DNA of 41,200 nt from an uncultured Bacteroidales bacterium. GTDB lineage: Bacteria > Bacteroidota > Bacteroidia > Bacteroidales > FEN-979. Numbering within the stretch: position 1 is the stretch's first letter; every line of letters starts with the position of its first letter. Below are positions 18,121 to 25,528 of this stretch, in pieces. The DNA lies in contig CAISJJ010000424.1 in NCBI GenBank assembly GCA_903885595.1, positions 1-41,200 of the forward strand, read 5' to 3'. The notes under the pieces are model-generated. The model was given only the letters and a program-made list of their open reading frames with translations, ran no database searches and was not told where the DNA came from. The position numbers were made by a program, and so were the translations under genes.

Positions 18121-18132
18121 GCTGGCAAGTTG
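18096..18132. repeat. Octamer array, inverted arm (AGCTGGYA), 4.5 units
   Basis: Units AGCTGGCA, AGCTGGTA, AGCTGGTA, AGCTGGCA plus AGTTG lie in register. They are the reverse complement of the array at 18180-18331, separated by a 47-base unique segment. The SDR stop (18118-18120) falls within the third unit. Transcribed RNA could form a long hairpin. Confidence 0.9.
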
Positions 18133-18179
18133 AACTTCCGGGAGTCATTCTCTGTTCTGTTGAATGCTAAGAAAAAACC

Positions 18180-18331
18180 TTACCAGCTTGCCAGCTTACC
18201 AGCTTACCAACTTGCCAACTTACCAGCTTACCAGCTTACCAGCTTACCAGCTTACCAGCTTACCAGCTTACCAACTTGCCAACTTACCAACTTGCCAGCT
18301 TACCAACTTACCAACTTACCACCTTACTAAC
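18180..18331. repeat. Octamer array TTRCCARC, 19 units
   Basis: Nineteen contiguous 8-base units hold exact register up to 9 bases before the ALDH ATG. The first seventeen differ only at position 3 (A/G) and position 7 (A/G): TTACCAGC, TTGCCAGC, TTACCAAC, TTGCCAAC. The last two (TTACCACC, TTACTAAC) are decayed. There are no spacers, so this is not a CRISPR. Confidence 0.95.
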
Positions 18332-18340
18332 TATTCAAAT

Positions 18341-19717
18341 ATGTCAGAACAAGCCAAGTTTTCAGTAGAAAATCAGCGGTTGTTTTTCAAAACAAACAAA
18401 ACCAAGGATATCGGGTTCAGGATATTGCAGCTTAAAACCTTGAAGAAGGCTATATTGGCTTATGAGGACCGGCTGTATGAAGCGCTCTGGAAGGACCTCC
18501 ATAAATCAAAATTTGAAGCCTATGCGACAGAAATAGGCCTGGTACTGGCCGAAATCAGTTTACACATCAGCCATCTCAGGAAATGGGCTAAACCCAGGCG
18601 TGTTTTTACAAACCAGTTGATTCATTTCTGGTCGTCCAGCCGGATTTATAAAGAACCCTATGGCTGTGTTCTGATCATTGCACCCTGGAATTATCCTTTT
18701 CAGATGCTGATTAAACCGCTGGTTGGCGCTATCTCCGCCGGGAACTGCATTACACTGAAGTCGTCAGAATACAGCCCGCATACATCGGACGTAATGGGCT
18801 GCATGATCAGGGAATTTTTCCCTTCAGAATACCTTGCCATATATAGTGGTGGCAGGGAGGCGAATCAGGCCTTGCTATCCCAGACATGGGATTATATTTT
18901 CTTTACCGGAAGTTCGCTGGTCGGTAAGGTTGTTATGGAAGCTGCAGCGAAGAACCTGACTCCGGTCTCACTTGAGCTTGGTGGAAAAAGTCCGTGCATC
19001 GTCGATCATGATGCCAACCTGAAAATAGCAGCCACCCGCATCATATGGGGTAAATTCATCAACGCCGGTCAAACATGTATTGCACCTGATTACCTCTTTG
19101 TGCATCGATCGGTGAAGGATGAATTGCTTATGCTGATGAAACAGAAAATAACCGACTTCTTTGGCCGCGACCCCAAACAAAGTCCCGATTATGTGCGCAT
19201 TGCAACCAAGGCTAAAACCGAACGGCTTGCTGCATTTCTGAAAGGGGCGCATCTGGTTGCCGGTGGTGAGATTGATGTTGAAACACGTTATATTGCGCCA
19301 ACCATTATCGATGCGGTAAAGCAGGATGATCCGATAATGCAGGAAGAGATATTCGGGCCGATATTGCCTGTCATGGAATTTGAAACCCTCGATGAAGTGG
19401 TCGATTATGTGAATGCTCATGCCCGACCACTTGCTTTTTATTACTTTTCCAGGTCAGGAAAAAAACAGTCGGATATCCTTAACAGGACCTCCTCGGGCGG
19501 GGGATGCATCAATGAAGTTGTCATGCACATTGCCAATGACAACCTGCCGTTTGGTGGCGTTGGGAACAGTGGCATCGGACACTATCACGGAAAATTCAGT
19601 TTTGATTTGTTCTCACATCAGCGGTCGATCATGAAAAAGGCAGTTTTTCCTGATATCCCGGTAAGATATGCGCCCTATAAAAACAAACTGACCCTGGTAA
19701 AAATGCTAATCAAATAG
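18341..19717 (+). CDS. Aldehyde dehydrogenase (class 3-like)
   Basis: This is an NAD(P)-dependent aldehyde dehydrogenase, which oxidises aldehydes to acids. The start at ATG 18341 gives 458 residues, as usual for the short class 3 (ALDH3/FALDH-like) enzymes. An in-frame upstream ATG at 18164 would add 59 residues that only translate the octamer array. Motifs are IIAPWNYPFQMLIKPLVGA, FFTGSSLVGKVV, LELGGKSPCIV (general base Glu at about 212), and NAGQTCIAPDYLF with catalytic Cys at about 246. It ends with PFGGVGNSGIGHYHGKFSF. The SDR just upstream likely shares its pathway. Fatty or medium-chain aldehydes are plausible substrates but not shown. Confidence 0.95.
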   Translation: MSEQAKFSVENQRLFFKTNKTKDIGFRILQLKTLKKAILAYEDRLYEALWKDLHKSKFEAYATEIGLVLAEISLHISHLRKWAKPRRVFTNQLIHFWSSSRIYKEPYGCVLIIAPWNYPFQMLIKPLVGAISAGNCITLKSSEYSPHTSDVMGCMIREFFPSEYLAIYSGGREANQALLSQTWDYIFFTGSSLVGKVVMEAAAKNLTPVSLELGGKSPCIVDHDANLKIAATRIIWGKFINAGQTCIAPDYLFVHRSVKDELLMLMKQKITDFFGRDPKQSPDYVRIATKAKTERLAAFLKGAHLVAGGEIDVETRYIAPTIIDAVKQDDPIMQEEIFGPILPVMEFETLDEVVDYVNAHARPLAFYYFSRSGKKQSDILNRTSSGGGCINEVVMHIANDNLPFGGVGNSGIGHYHGKFSFDLFSHQRSIMKKAVFPDIPVRYAPYKNKLTLVKMLIK

Positions 19718-19744
19718 TATATATAACCTTCTTATTACATTGAT

Positions 19745-20005
19745 ATGGAAAATACTAAAGAGGAATTTTGGGTAAAAGGAGAAGAGTTGGTTGAGAAGAT
19801 CAAACAACTGATTCACGAAGGCAATGTGCGGCGGCTTATCATCAAGGATGAAGATGGAAAGGTCTATTTTGAGATACCAGTTACCTTTGGTGTAATCGGC
19901 GCACTGATCGCCCCAATGCTGGCTGCCGCCGGTGCAGTTGCTGCTATGGTGGCTAATCTGAAGATTGAGGTGGTAAGGGATAACGAACCGGAAAACAAGG
20001 AGTAG
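19745..20005 (+). CDS. DUF4342-like small membrane protein
   Basis: This 86-residue protein has an amphipathic N-terminal half with EEFWVKGEELVEKIKQLI, a short strand pair (RRLIIKDEDGKVYFEIPVTF), and one hydrophobic segment at about residues 48-68 (GVIGALIAPMLAAAGAVAA). This is the DUF4342 pattern. It starts 27 bases after the ALDH stop and is probably in the same transcript. Its 3' end overlaps the convergent aroE by 53 bases. No function is established for the family as far as I know. Confidence 0.82.
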   Translation: MENTKEEFWVKGEELVEKIKQLIHEGNVRRLIIKDEDGKVYFEIPVTFGVIGALIAPMLAAAGAVAAMVANLKIEVVRDNEPENKE

Positions 20006-20765
20006 TATCTTTTGTTGAATTAAATATTTCATATGCCAGGTCAGCCTGGTTGATCAGCATTTGCATGCCGTTCATCGTTTGGGCATGCTTGATTTTTCCC
20101 TGTCTGATGAAGCCGGTTTCTTCGGGATTGTATATGAGATCATATAAAAAATGATCCTCACCGATTGCATCGTATGGAATCGGAGGGCAGGCACCCACAT
20201 CAGGATACATTCCAATTGGTGTTGTATTGATAATGAGTTTGTTATCTTTAATTATATCAACTGTTAGTTCATCATAGGAAAGGATGCCAACCACCCTGGG
20301 TTCTCTCGATACTAATGAATACCGGATTTTAAGGTATTGTAACGCAAAAGCTACTGCTTTTGATGCACCTCCTGTTCCAAGAATCAATGCGTTGGATCGC
20401 TTTATATGATCTGTTACTGTAAGAAAAAATCCGGCTGCATCGGTATTAAAACCCTTTGTATGGATATGCCCTTTTTCACGGGTGATTTTAATGGTGTTAA
20501 CAGCGCCAATCTGATGTGCTGTTTCATCAATATCATCGAGATACGGGATGATGCGTTCTTTGTATGGGATGGTGACATTCAGCCCGGTAAGTTCCGGTAC
20601 GTTTGCTATGAGCGCAGGAAATTCATCGAGGCTGGCTAACGGAAAAAGCTGATAAGATTTATGAGCATAACCTTTACCCCTGAATTTTTCATTGAAATAG
20701 GCTGCAGACCATGAATGTCCCAGCGGATATCCGATCAATCCGAATATTGTCTTATCCATTTCCAA
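19953..20765 (-). CDS. aroE: Shikimate dehydrogenase
   Basis: AroE reduces 3-dehydroshikimate to shikimate with NADPH in aromatic amino acid synthesis. Substrate-binding motifs are YPLGHSWSAAYFNEKF at the N-terminus and LNVTIPYKERI (catalytic Lys). The NADPH domain shows LILGTGGASKAVAFAL, and the C-terminal helix has MNGMQMLINQADLAYEIF. The last roughly 15 residues are read through the antisense of the DUF4342 gene, so the two genes overlap by 53 bases at their 3' ends. The gene has a normal length of 270 residues. An octamer array ends 14 bases upstream of its ATG. Confidence 0.95.
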   Translation of the reverse strand: MEMDKTIFGLIGYPLGHSWSAAYFNEKFRGKGYAHKSYQLFPLASLDEFPALIANVPELTGLNVTIPYKERIIPYLDDIDETAHQIGAVNTIKITREKGHIHTKGFNTDAAGFFLTVTDHIKRSNALILGTGGASKAVAFALQYLKIRYSLVSREPRVVGILSYDELTVDIIKDNKLIINTTPIGMYPDVGACPPIPYDAIGEDHFLYDLIYNPEETGFIRQGKIKHAQTMNGMQMLINQADLAYEIFNSTKDTTPCFPVRYPLPPQSSD

Positions 20766-20779
20766 GGATGTTTGATTTT

Positions 20780-20843
20780 CGCAATTTCGCTACCTCGCTA
20801 CCTCGCTACCTCGCTACCTCGCTACCTCGCTATTTCACTACCT
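20780..20843. repeat. Octamer array of the CGCTACCT family, locus 2
   Basis: Eight phased octamers: CGCAATTT, five perfect CGCTACCT (20788-20827), CGCTATTT and CACTACCT. The array fills the space between the ComA-like gene and aroE. The TAG stop of the ComA-like gene (20838-20840) lies in the last unit. The unit set is the same as at 10917-10979 and 41160-41199. Confidence 0.93.
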
Positions 20844-21638
20844 CGGCTGAAACTTACTGAATTCCTCGGGCAAAAAGGAAAAGAAGGTGTCGCCGCGAAG
20901 TCCAAGCCGTAATGTTTCAAGCGAGATTAATTCGGCAGGGGCAATGTTTCCAAGGTTTACATTAGCGCCAAAATTTTTGATAAACCATACCTGTTGCGCT
21001 TTCAACGGGGCTTCCCATAATAGTTTGTCGGATTGCACCTTTGCAAGGATCCTGTTAATAAGCGCCACGTGGGCTTTCCCGGTGGCACGGTAAATGCCTA
21101 CATTCCCGGTTTCACGTGCCTCCCCGATAACTTTGAACGATCCGGCCTGCAATTCCTTTTGCATCATTTCGATCCATCGGCCCGGGGCAATTAAAATTCC
21201 GGATTCTTTTGAACCGACTTCAGAAAGAACAGTATATGTTTTGGATAATTTGTGGATATATTCGCACTTTACATCGTGGTCCATGATCATTGACCCATCG
21301 GAGACCTCAACGGAATCAAGTCCTAACTGATCGATATACCTTAAATAATCATCAAAAATATTACGAATCACAAAGGCTTCGAAGAGTGTTCCCCCAACGT
21401 AAACTTTGATGTTTGCCTGCTGGTATACCTTTACCTTCTCTTTGACCCGGTTTCCGGCGATGGAGGTTCCAAATCCAAGTTTGATAAAATCGGCCAGGTG
21501 ACCCGCTGTTTCCACTAAATCTTCGGCCTCACGCACACTGAGTCCTTTATCCATCACCATGGCGATGCCATTTTGGCGTGGTTTTGTGGTGCGGTCGGGT
21601 AAAAAAGAGAGGTTGTTCGAGATCATAATCCACTGCAT
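20838..21638 (-). CDS. Phosphosulfolactate synthase (ComA-like)
   Basis: This TIM-barrel enzyme belongs to the ComA family, which adds sulfite to phosphoenolpyruvate to form (2R)-phospho-3-sulfolactate, the first step of one coenzyme M route. Typical motifs are GIAMVMDKGLSVREAEDLVE, DFIKLGFGTS, VKVYVGGTLFEAFV-like text (IKVYVGGTLFEAFVIRN), GLDSVEVSDGSM, LSEVGSKE and FKVIGEARETGNVGIYR. I prefer the ATG at 21638 (266 residues) because the longer frame needs a TTG start inside the upstream TPR gene. The comB, comC, comD and comE partners are absent nearby, so the product may feed another sulfonate such as cysteate. That use is inference. Confidence 0.88.
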   Translation of the reverse strand: MQWIMISNNLSFLPDRTTKPRQNGIAMVMDKGLSVREAEDLVETAGHLADFIKLGFGTSIAGNRVKEKVKVYQQANIKVYVGGTLFEAFVIRNIFDDYLRYIDQLGLDSVEVSDGSMIMDHDVKCEYIHKLSKTYTVLSEVGSKESGILIAPGRWIEMMQKELQAGSFKVIGEARETGNVGIYRATGKAHVALINRILAKVQSDKLLWEAPLKAQQVWFIKNFGANVNLGNIAPAELISLETLRLGLRGDTFFSFLPEEFSKFQPR

Positions 21639-21654
21639 TACGCCGCTGGCAAGG

Positions 21655-23070
21655 TCAACTGATCCGGCTGTTTTTAAACGATTCAATTAACGCAACCACC
21701 TCCGTGTGGTTCCGCGCTTCAGGAAAAGTGGTAAAAAGTCGTTTATGCCCTTCGTAATCCATTTCCATGGCTTTTGTGAGGGTTTCATTTCCCTGTTGCG
21801 ATTTTCCCTGCATATACAGGTAGTAAGCCATCCCAAAGAAAAAATCAGCATTCGCAGCATGATGCTGCAATCCATCGGAAAGTACCATATAACCTTTCGC
21901 AAAGTCTTTCTGGTCGGCATAAACAACTGAAAGATCCAGCCAGATGTCGGCATCGTCAGGATCGAGTTCGATGACTTTCCGGTACGACGCTATTCCATCT
22001 TCGATATTGGAGAGTTTAATCTGGATGTCTCCTAGTATGAACCAATACTCGGGGATGGCAGGCGTAAGTTTGATTGCTTTGAGAATAAAGGGAAGCGCGG
22101 CCTGGGGTTTTCCCAGCTCATCATGTGATATGCCTATACCCAGCCAGGCATCCGCAAATTCGGGATCAAGCGAAATGGCTTTCTGATAGTATTCAATGGA
22201 AGCGTCAAACTTTTTTAGCTTCTCATAACATTCAGCGATATAATAATAGGTGACAGGCTCGGGATCTTCGTAATAGAAGGTTTCAAAATAGGTTTCAATT
22301 GCTTTGTCGAACAGGTCGATGTTAGCATAGCAATTGGCTTTGTTGAAATAGGCCGATGAAAACGTGTCGTCGATGGCAAGTACATAATCATAGGCTTCAA
22401 TGGCCTTTTCATAGAGATCGGTGTTGCTGTATGCGATGCCAAGATTGAACCATGCTGCAACAGAATAGGGGTGCTGATCGAGGAAGGAGTGTAAAAATTT
22501 TATACTCCGCTCCGACTGCTGCGAAACTTCACAACAAAATGCGAATTCGTAGAGCGCTGCATCGTTATCAGGGTTCACCTCAAGCGCTTTTAATAAAAAC
22601 TCGATCGCCTTGTCATACATTCCAAGCGACTCATATTCAAAAGCGATGCTTGAGTAAATATCATCTACAAAATCAGCCCCGGCAATGGCTTTCTGGTACT
22701 CCTCAATCGCTTTTTCGGGTTTTTCGAGCTGACTGTAAAGATTTCCCTTTGCGAGGAAGAGATCGCTGTCGGCTATCTCTGCGTGTTCAATATCCTTCAA
22801 AATACGCAACGCGTCCCTGTCTTTTTTCGCATTGACATGAAACTGAGCCAGTTTTACGAGGATGGTCGTACACCCCGGGTGCTGTTCCAGCGCCTGGTTG
22901 ATGGTCATGAATGCTTTCCGCTGCTCATTCTTGAAAAAATAATACTCAATGATCTCTTCAAATTCATCAACATCAAAGAAATAGTGATGATCCTGCTGGA
23001 GCATTTTTTCGAACCGTCCGACAAGGGACAAGGTTTCGCGGTCAAAATAGGATTCAAAAGATTCTTCCAT
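21655..23070 (-). CDS. Tetratricopeptide repeat protein
   Basis: This protein of about 471 residues is composed almost wholly of 34-residue TPR units, at least ten by eye. Clear examples are SEKAIEEYQ-like KPEKAIEEYQKAIAGADFVD, MYDKAIEFLLKALEVNPDND, LYEKAIEAYDYVLAIDDTFS, KFDASIEYYQKAISLDPEFA and IEDGIASYRKVIELDPDDAD. It has no signal peptide, so it is likely a cytoplasmic scaffold. I chose ATG 23070 over the GTG two codons upstream. The ComA-like gene follows 16 bases downstream, so the two are probably co-transcribed. Partners are unknown. Confidence 0.92.
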   Translation of the reverse strand: MEESFESYFDRETLSLVGRFEKMLQQDHHYFFDVDEFEEIIEYYFFKNEQRKAFMTINQALEQHPGCTTILVKLAQFHVNAKKDRDALRILKDIEHAEIADSDLFLAKGNLYSQLEKPEKAIEEYQKAIAGADFVDDIYSSIAFEYESLGMYDKAIEFLLKALEVNPDNDAALYEFAFCCEVSQQSERSIKFLHSFLDQHPYSVAAWFNLGIAYSNTDLYEKAIEAYDYVLAIDDTFSSAYFNKANCYANIDLFDKAIETYFETFYYEDPEPVTYYYIAECYEKLKKFDASIEYYQKAISLDPEFADAWLGIGISHDELGKPQAALPFILKAIKLTPAIPEYWFILGDIQIKLSNIEDGIASYRKVIELDPDDADIWLDLSVVYADQKDFAKGYMVLSDGLQHHAANADFFFGMAYYLYMQGKSQQGNETLTKAMEMDYEGHKRLFTTFPEARNHTEVVALIESFKNSRIS

Positions 23071-23111
23071 CAGCACTTTAGCTTCCTGTTACAGGCAGGT
23101 ATCAGTTTCTG

Positions 23112-23119
23112 CAAAATTA
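23112..23119 (-). promoter_or_regulatory. -7 element (TAATTTTG) before the TPR gene
   Basis: TAATTTTG on the minus strand lies about 42 bases before the TPR start and matches the local TAnnTTTG consensus. No good -33 TTTG is seen at the expected distance. Confidence 0.4.
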
Positions 23120-23204
23120 CGAAAAAATCAGTTGGCCCGGGTTTCTCTCAAGTCGAGATTTTCAGTTTTTTTTAACACATTGAACCGGTAATATGGAAAA
23201 ACTT

Positions 23205-23212
23205 TACTTTTG
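23205..23212 (+). promoter_or_regulatory. -7 element (TACTTTTG) before the GlmM-like gene
   Basis: TACTTTTG ends 15 bases before the ATG, with a TTG 22 bases upstream (23180-23182). The leader would be under 10 bases, and the TTG at 23210 is part of this promoter rather than a start codon. Confidence 0.5.
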
Positions 23213-23227
23213 CCTAAAAAAAAACAC

Positions 23228-24622
23228 ATGACATTAATTAAATCCATCTCCGGCATCAGGGGAACTATCGGCGGAAAAATGGGCGAGGGGCTTAATCCCA
23301 TTGATATTGTCCGTTTCACTTCATCATACCTGACTTTTATTAAGGAGACCCATCCCGGGAAACGGCTGAAGATAATTGTAGGGCGCGATGCCCGGATTTC
23401 GGGCCCGATGGTCAGCAACCTCGTAGTTGGTACACTCATGGGTATGGGAGCAGATGTGGTGGATATTGGCCTGACGACCACACCAACAACTGAAATTGCG
23501 GTGGTTGATGAGCTTGCCCATGGTGGGATCATTCTGACGGCCAGCCACAATCCAAAGCAATGGAATGCACTGAAACTGCTCAACCACAAGGGTGAATTCC
23601 TTTCAGCTGCCGATGGGCTGAGGGTTCTGGCCATTGCTGATAAGAATAGTTTTTGTTTTGCCGATGTCAATGATCTTGGAACCTGTAAAACAGATGACAC
23701 CTACATCAGTAAACATATTGATAAAATACTGAACCTTCCGTTGGTGGATACGGAAGCCATTAAAAATGCACATTTCAGGATTGCCGTTGACGCAGTGAAC
23801 AGTACCGGGGGAATTGCCATTCCACAATTACTAAAGGCGTTGAAAGTAAATAAGATTGATTGTATTTATTGTGATCCGACCGGCCATTTCCCGCATAACC
23901 CCGAACCGCTTCCCGAACATCTGCGGGATATTTGTGATGAGGTTGTCAGAAAAAAAGCCGACCTGGGATTTGTGGTTGACCCGGATGTCGACCGTCTCGC
24001 CATCATCAATGAGGTTGGCGAAACTTTTGGTGAAGAGTATACTTTGGTGGCGGTTGCCGACTACATTCTGCAGCATAAACCAGGAAATACCGTATCGAAT
24101 TTATCTTCAACACAAGCTTTAAAAGAGGTAACAGAAAAACATGGAGGTAAATACTTTGCATCGGCAGTTGGAGAGGTGAATGTTGTTGAAATGATGAAAC
24201 TGAAAAAGGCTGTTATCGGGGGTGAAGGCAATGGGGGTGTTATTTTTCCTGAACTGCATTACGGAAGGGATGCACTGGTGGGCATTGCACTTTTTTTAAC
24301 GTACCTGGCAAAATCGGGAAAAAAATGTTCCACCCTGCGCGATCAGTACCCGGATTATTATATTTCGAAAAATAAGATTGAGTTTTCTCCTGAGATGGAT
24401 ATTGAAAAAATTATGGACAGCATCATTGAAAAGTATAAATCTTACCGGGTTACAACCATCGATGGCATCAAGATCCATTTTCCAAATGAATGGGTCCATT
24501 TACGCAGGTCAAACACTGAGCCGATCGTCAGGATCTATGCAGAAAGCGATATGATGTCAAAAGCAGACAATCTTGCAAAAAAAATAATCAACGATTTTAA
24601 GGATATATTAAACAACCGCTGA
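23228..24622 (+). CDS. glmM: Phosphohexomutase, probable phosphoglucosamine mutase
   Basis: This alpha-D-phosphohexomutase probably converts glucosamine-6-phosphate to glucosamine-1-phosphate for peptidoglycan and LPS. The start at ATG 23228 gives 464 residues and the family opening LIKSISGIRGTIGG. The phosphoserine loop is GGIILTASHNPKQWNALK. The metal loop is DPDVDRLAIINE, the sugar-binding loop GEGNGGVIFP, and the C-terminal phosphate-binding motif RRSNTEPIVRIYAES. A phosphomannomutase/phosphoglucomutase specificity is possible, but a separate phosphohexomutase is encoded at 34891-36627. It is divergent from the TPR gene. Confidence 0.9.
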   Translation: MTLIKSISGIRGTIGGKMGEGLNPIDIVRFTSSYLTFIKETHPGKRLKIIVGRDARISGPMVSNLVVGTLMGMGADVVDIGLTTTPTTEIAVVDELAHGGIILTASHNPKQWNALKLLNHKGEFLSAADGLRVLAIADKNSFCFADVNDLGTCKTDDTYISKHIDKILNLPLVDTEAIKNAHFRIAVDAVNSTGGIAIPQLLKALKVNKIDCIYCDPTGHFPHNPEPLPEHLRDICDEVVRKKADLGFVVDPDVDRLAIINEVGETFGEEYTLVAVADYILQHKPGNTVSNLSSTQALKEVTEKHGGKYFASAVGEVNVVEMMKLKKAVIGGEGNGGVIFPELHYGRDALVGIALFLTYLAKSGKKCSTLRDQYPDYYISKNKIEFSPEMDIEKIMDSIIEKYKSYRVTTIDGIKIHFPNEWVHLRRSNTEPIVRIYAESDMMSKADNLAKKIINDFKDILNNR

Positions 24623-24627
24623 TCCCT

Positions 24628-24855
24628 ATGCCCCGAAAAAAAGCTAAAAAATCGCGGAAACCTGTAAAATTCAAGACTATCACCATCAAGGTTACTGCAC
24701 GCCAGAAAAAGTCGCTGTTGAATTACAGCAAATCAAGGCGTACGACTCCGAATAAGCTGATCAAAAAGGCCATCCGTCCGTTATTGCAAAATTATGCCGG
24801 CCTTGAAGTGGGGAACATATCACAAGCGAAGGTCAAACAACTCGAACTTTTCTGA
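24628..24855 (+). CDS. Small basic ribbon-helix-helix-like protein
   Basis: This 75-residue protein starts 5 bases after the GlmM-like stop. The N-terminus is highly basic (PRKKAKKSRKPVKFK). A strand (TITIKVT), a helix (ARQKKSLLNYSKSRR), a turn (TTPNK) and a second helix (LIKKAIRPLLQNY) follow. This order is that of a ribbon-helix-helix DNA-binding unit. No toxin gene is adjacent, so a simple antitoxin role is unsupported. It may be a nucleic-acid-binding protein; the function is not known. Confidence 0.75.
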   Translation: MPRKKAKKSRKPVKFKTITIKVTARQKKSLLNYSKSRRTTPNKLIKKAIRPLLQNYAGLEVGNISQAKVKQLELF

Positions 24856-24862
24856 AATTCTT

Positions 24863-25486
24863 TTATTTTCGCAGGAGCCCCGACTCGTAAGGTGTCCGGT
24901 TTAAAATGGAGCGGCCCAGGGTAACTTCATCGGTATGCTCCAGTTCATCGCCGATGGAGACACCGCGTGCGATGGTAGTCAATCTGATCTTAAAGTCATT
25001 CAGTTTTCTGAACAGGTAAAAATTTGTTGTGTCTCCTTCGATGGTCGTAGGCAGTGCCAGGATCACCTCGGCGATGTCACCGGTTCCGATCCGGCTTACC
25101 AGCGCTTCAATGTGGAGATTCTGGGGACCAATACCATCCATGGGAGATATGATTCCACCCAGTACATGGTATACTCCGCTGAACTGACCTGTGTTTTCAA
25201 TTGCCATGACATCGCGGATATCTTCAACAACGCAAATCAGGGTGTGATCCCGCTTGGGACTTGCACAGATGGCGCACAGCTCCTGGTCGGATATATTTCT
25301 GCAATCCTTGCAATAAATGATCTCATTCCGCATTTTAATTACTGCATTCCCCAGTGCTTCAACTTCGCCAGGGTGCTGTTTCAGCAGGTGCAAAGCCATG
25401 CGAAGGGCAGTTTTCCGCCCGATGCCGGGTAGTTTGCCCAGTTCATTTACGGCCTGTTCCAGAAGTTTTGAAGGATAGGTTTGCAA
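24863..25486 (-). CDS. recR: Recombination mediator RecR
   Basis: RecR works with RecO (and RecF) to load RecA on gapped DNA. The 207 residues show the expected parts: helix-hairpin-helix [19 protein letters not shown], a zinc finger with Cys59, Cys62, Cys71 and Cys74 ([19 protein letters not shown]), and a Toprim domain ([16 protein letters not shown] to [15 protein letters not shown]). The C-terminus has [20 protein letters not shown], the Walker-B-like end of the family. The 3' end stands 7 bases from the convergent small gene. A TACTTTTG element lies just upstream. Confidence 0.97.
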   Translation of the reverse strand: MQTYPSKLLEQAVNELGKLPGIGRKTALRMALHLLKQHPGEVEALGNAVIKMRNEIIYCKDCRNISDQELCAICASPKRDHTLICVVEDIRDVMAIENTGQFSGVYHVLGGIISPMDGIGPQNLHIEALVSRIGTGDIAEVILALPTTIEGDTTNFYLFRKLNDFKIRLTTIARGVSIGDELEHTDEVTLGRSILNRTPYESGLLRK

Positions 25487-25506
25487 GAGAATTTGTTATT
25501 AATTTG

Positions 25507-25514
25507 CAAAAGTA
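25507..25514 (-). promoter_or_regulatory. -7 element (TACTTTTG) before recR
   Basis: TACTTTTG on the minus strand is 20 bases upstream of the recR ATG, in the 42-base divergent gap with the MORN-repeat gene. No -33 match is apparent. Confidence 0.4.
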
Positions 25515-25528
25515 ATTTTTTAAGAATT

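Noticed and set aside
18180-18331. CRISPR-like regular repeat array
   Set aside because: Units are 8 bases and directly adjacent; there are no unique spacers and no cas genes in the window.
18164-18340. 59-residue N-terminal extension of ALDH
   Set aside because: It is only translated octamers (LPAYQLTN-type); the family alignment starts after ATG 18341.
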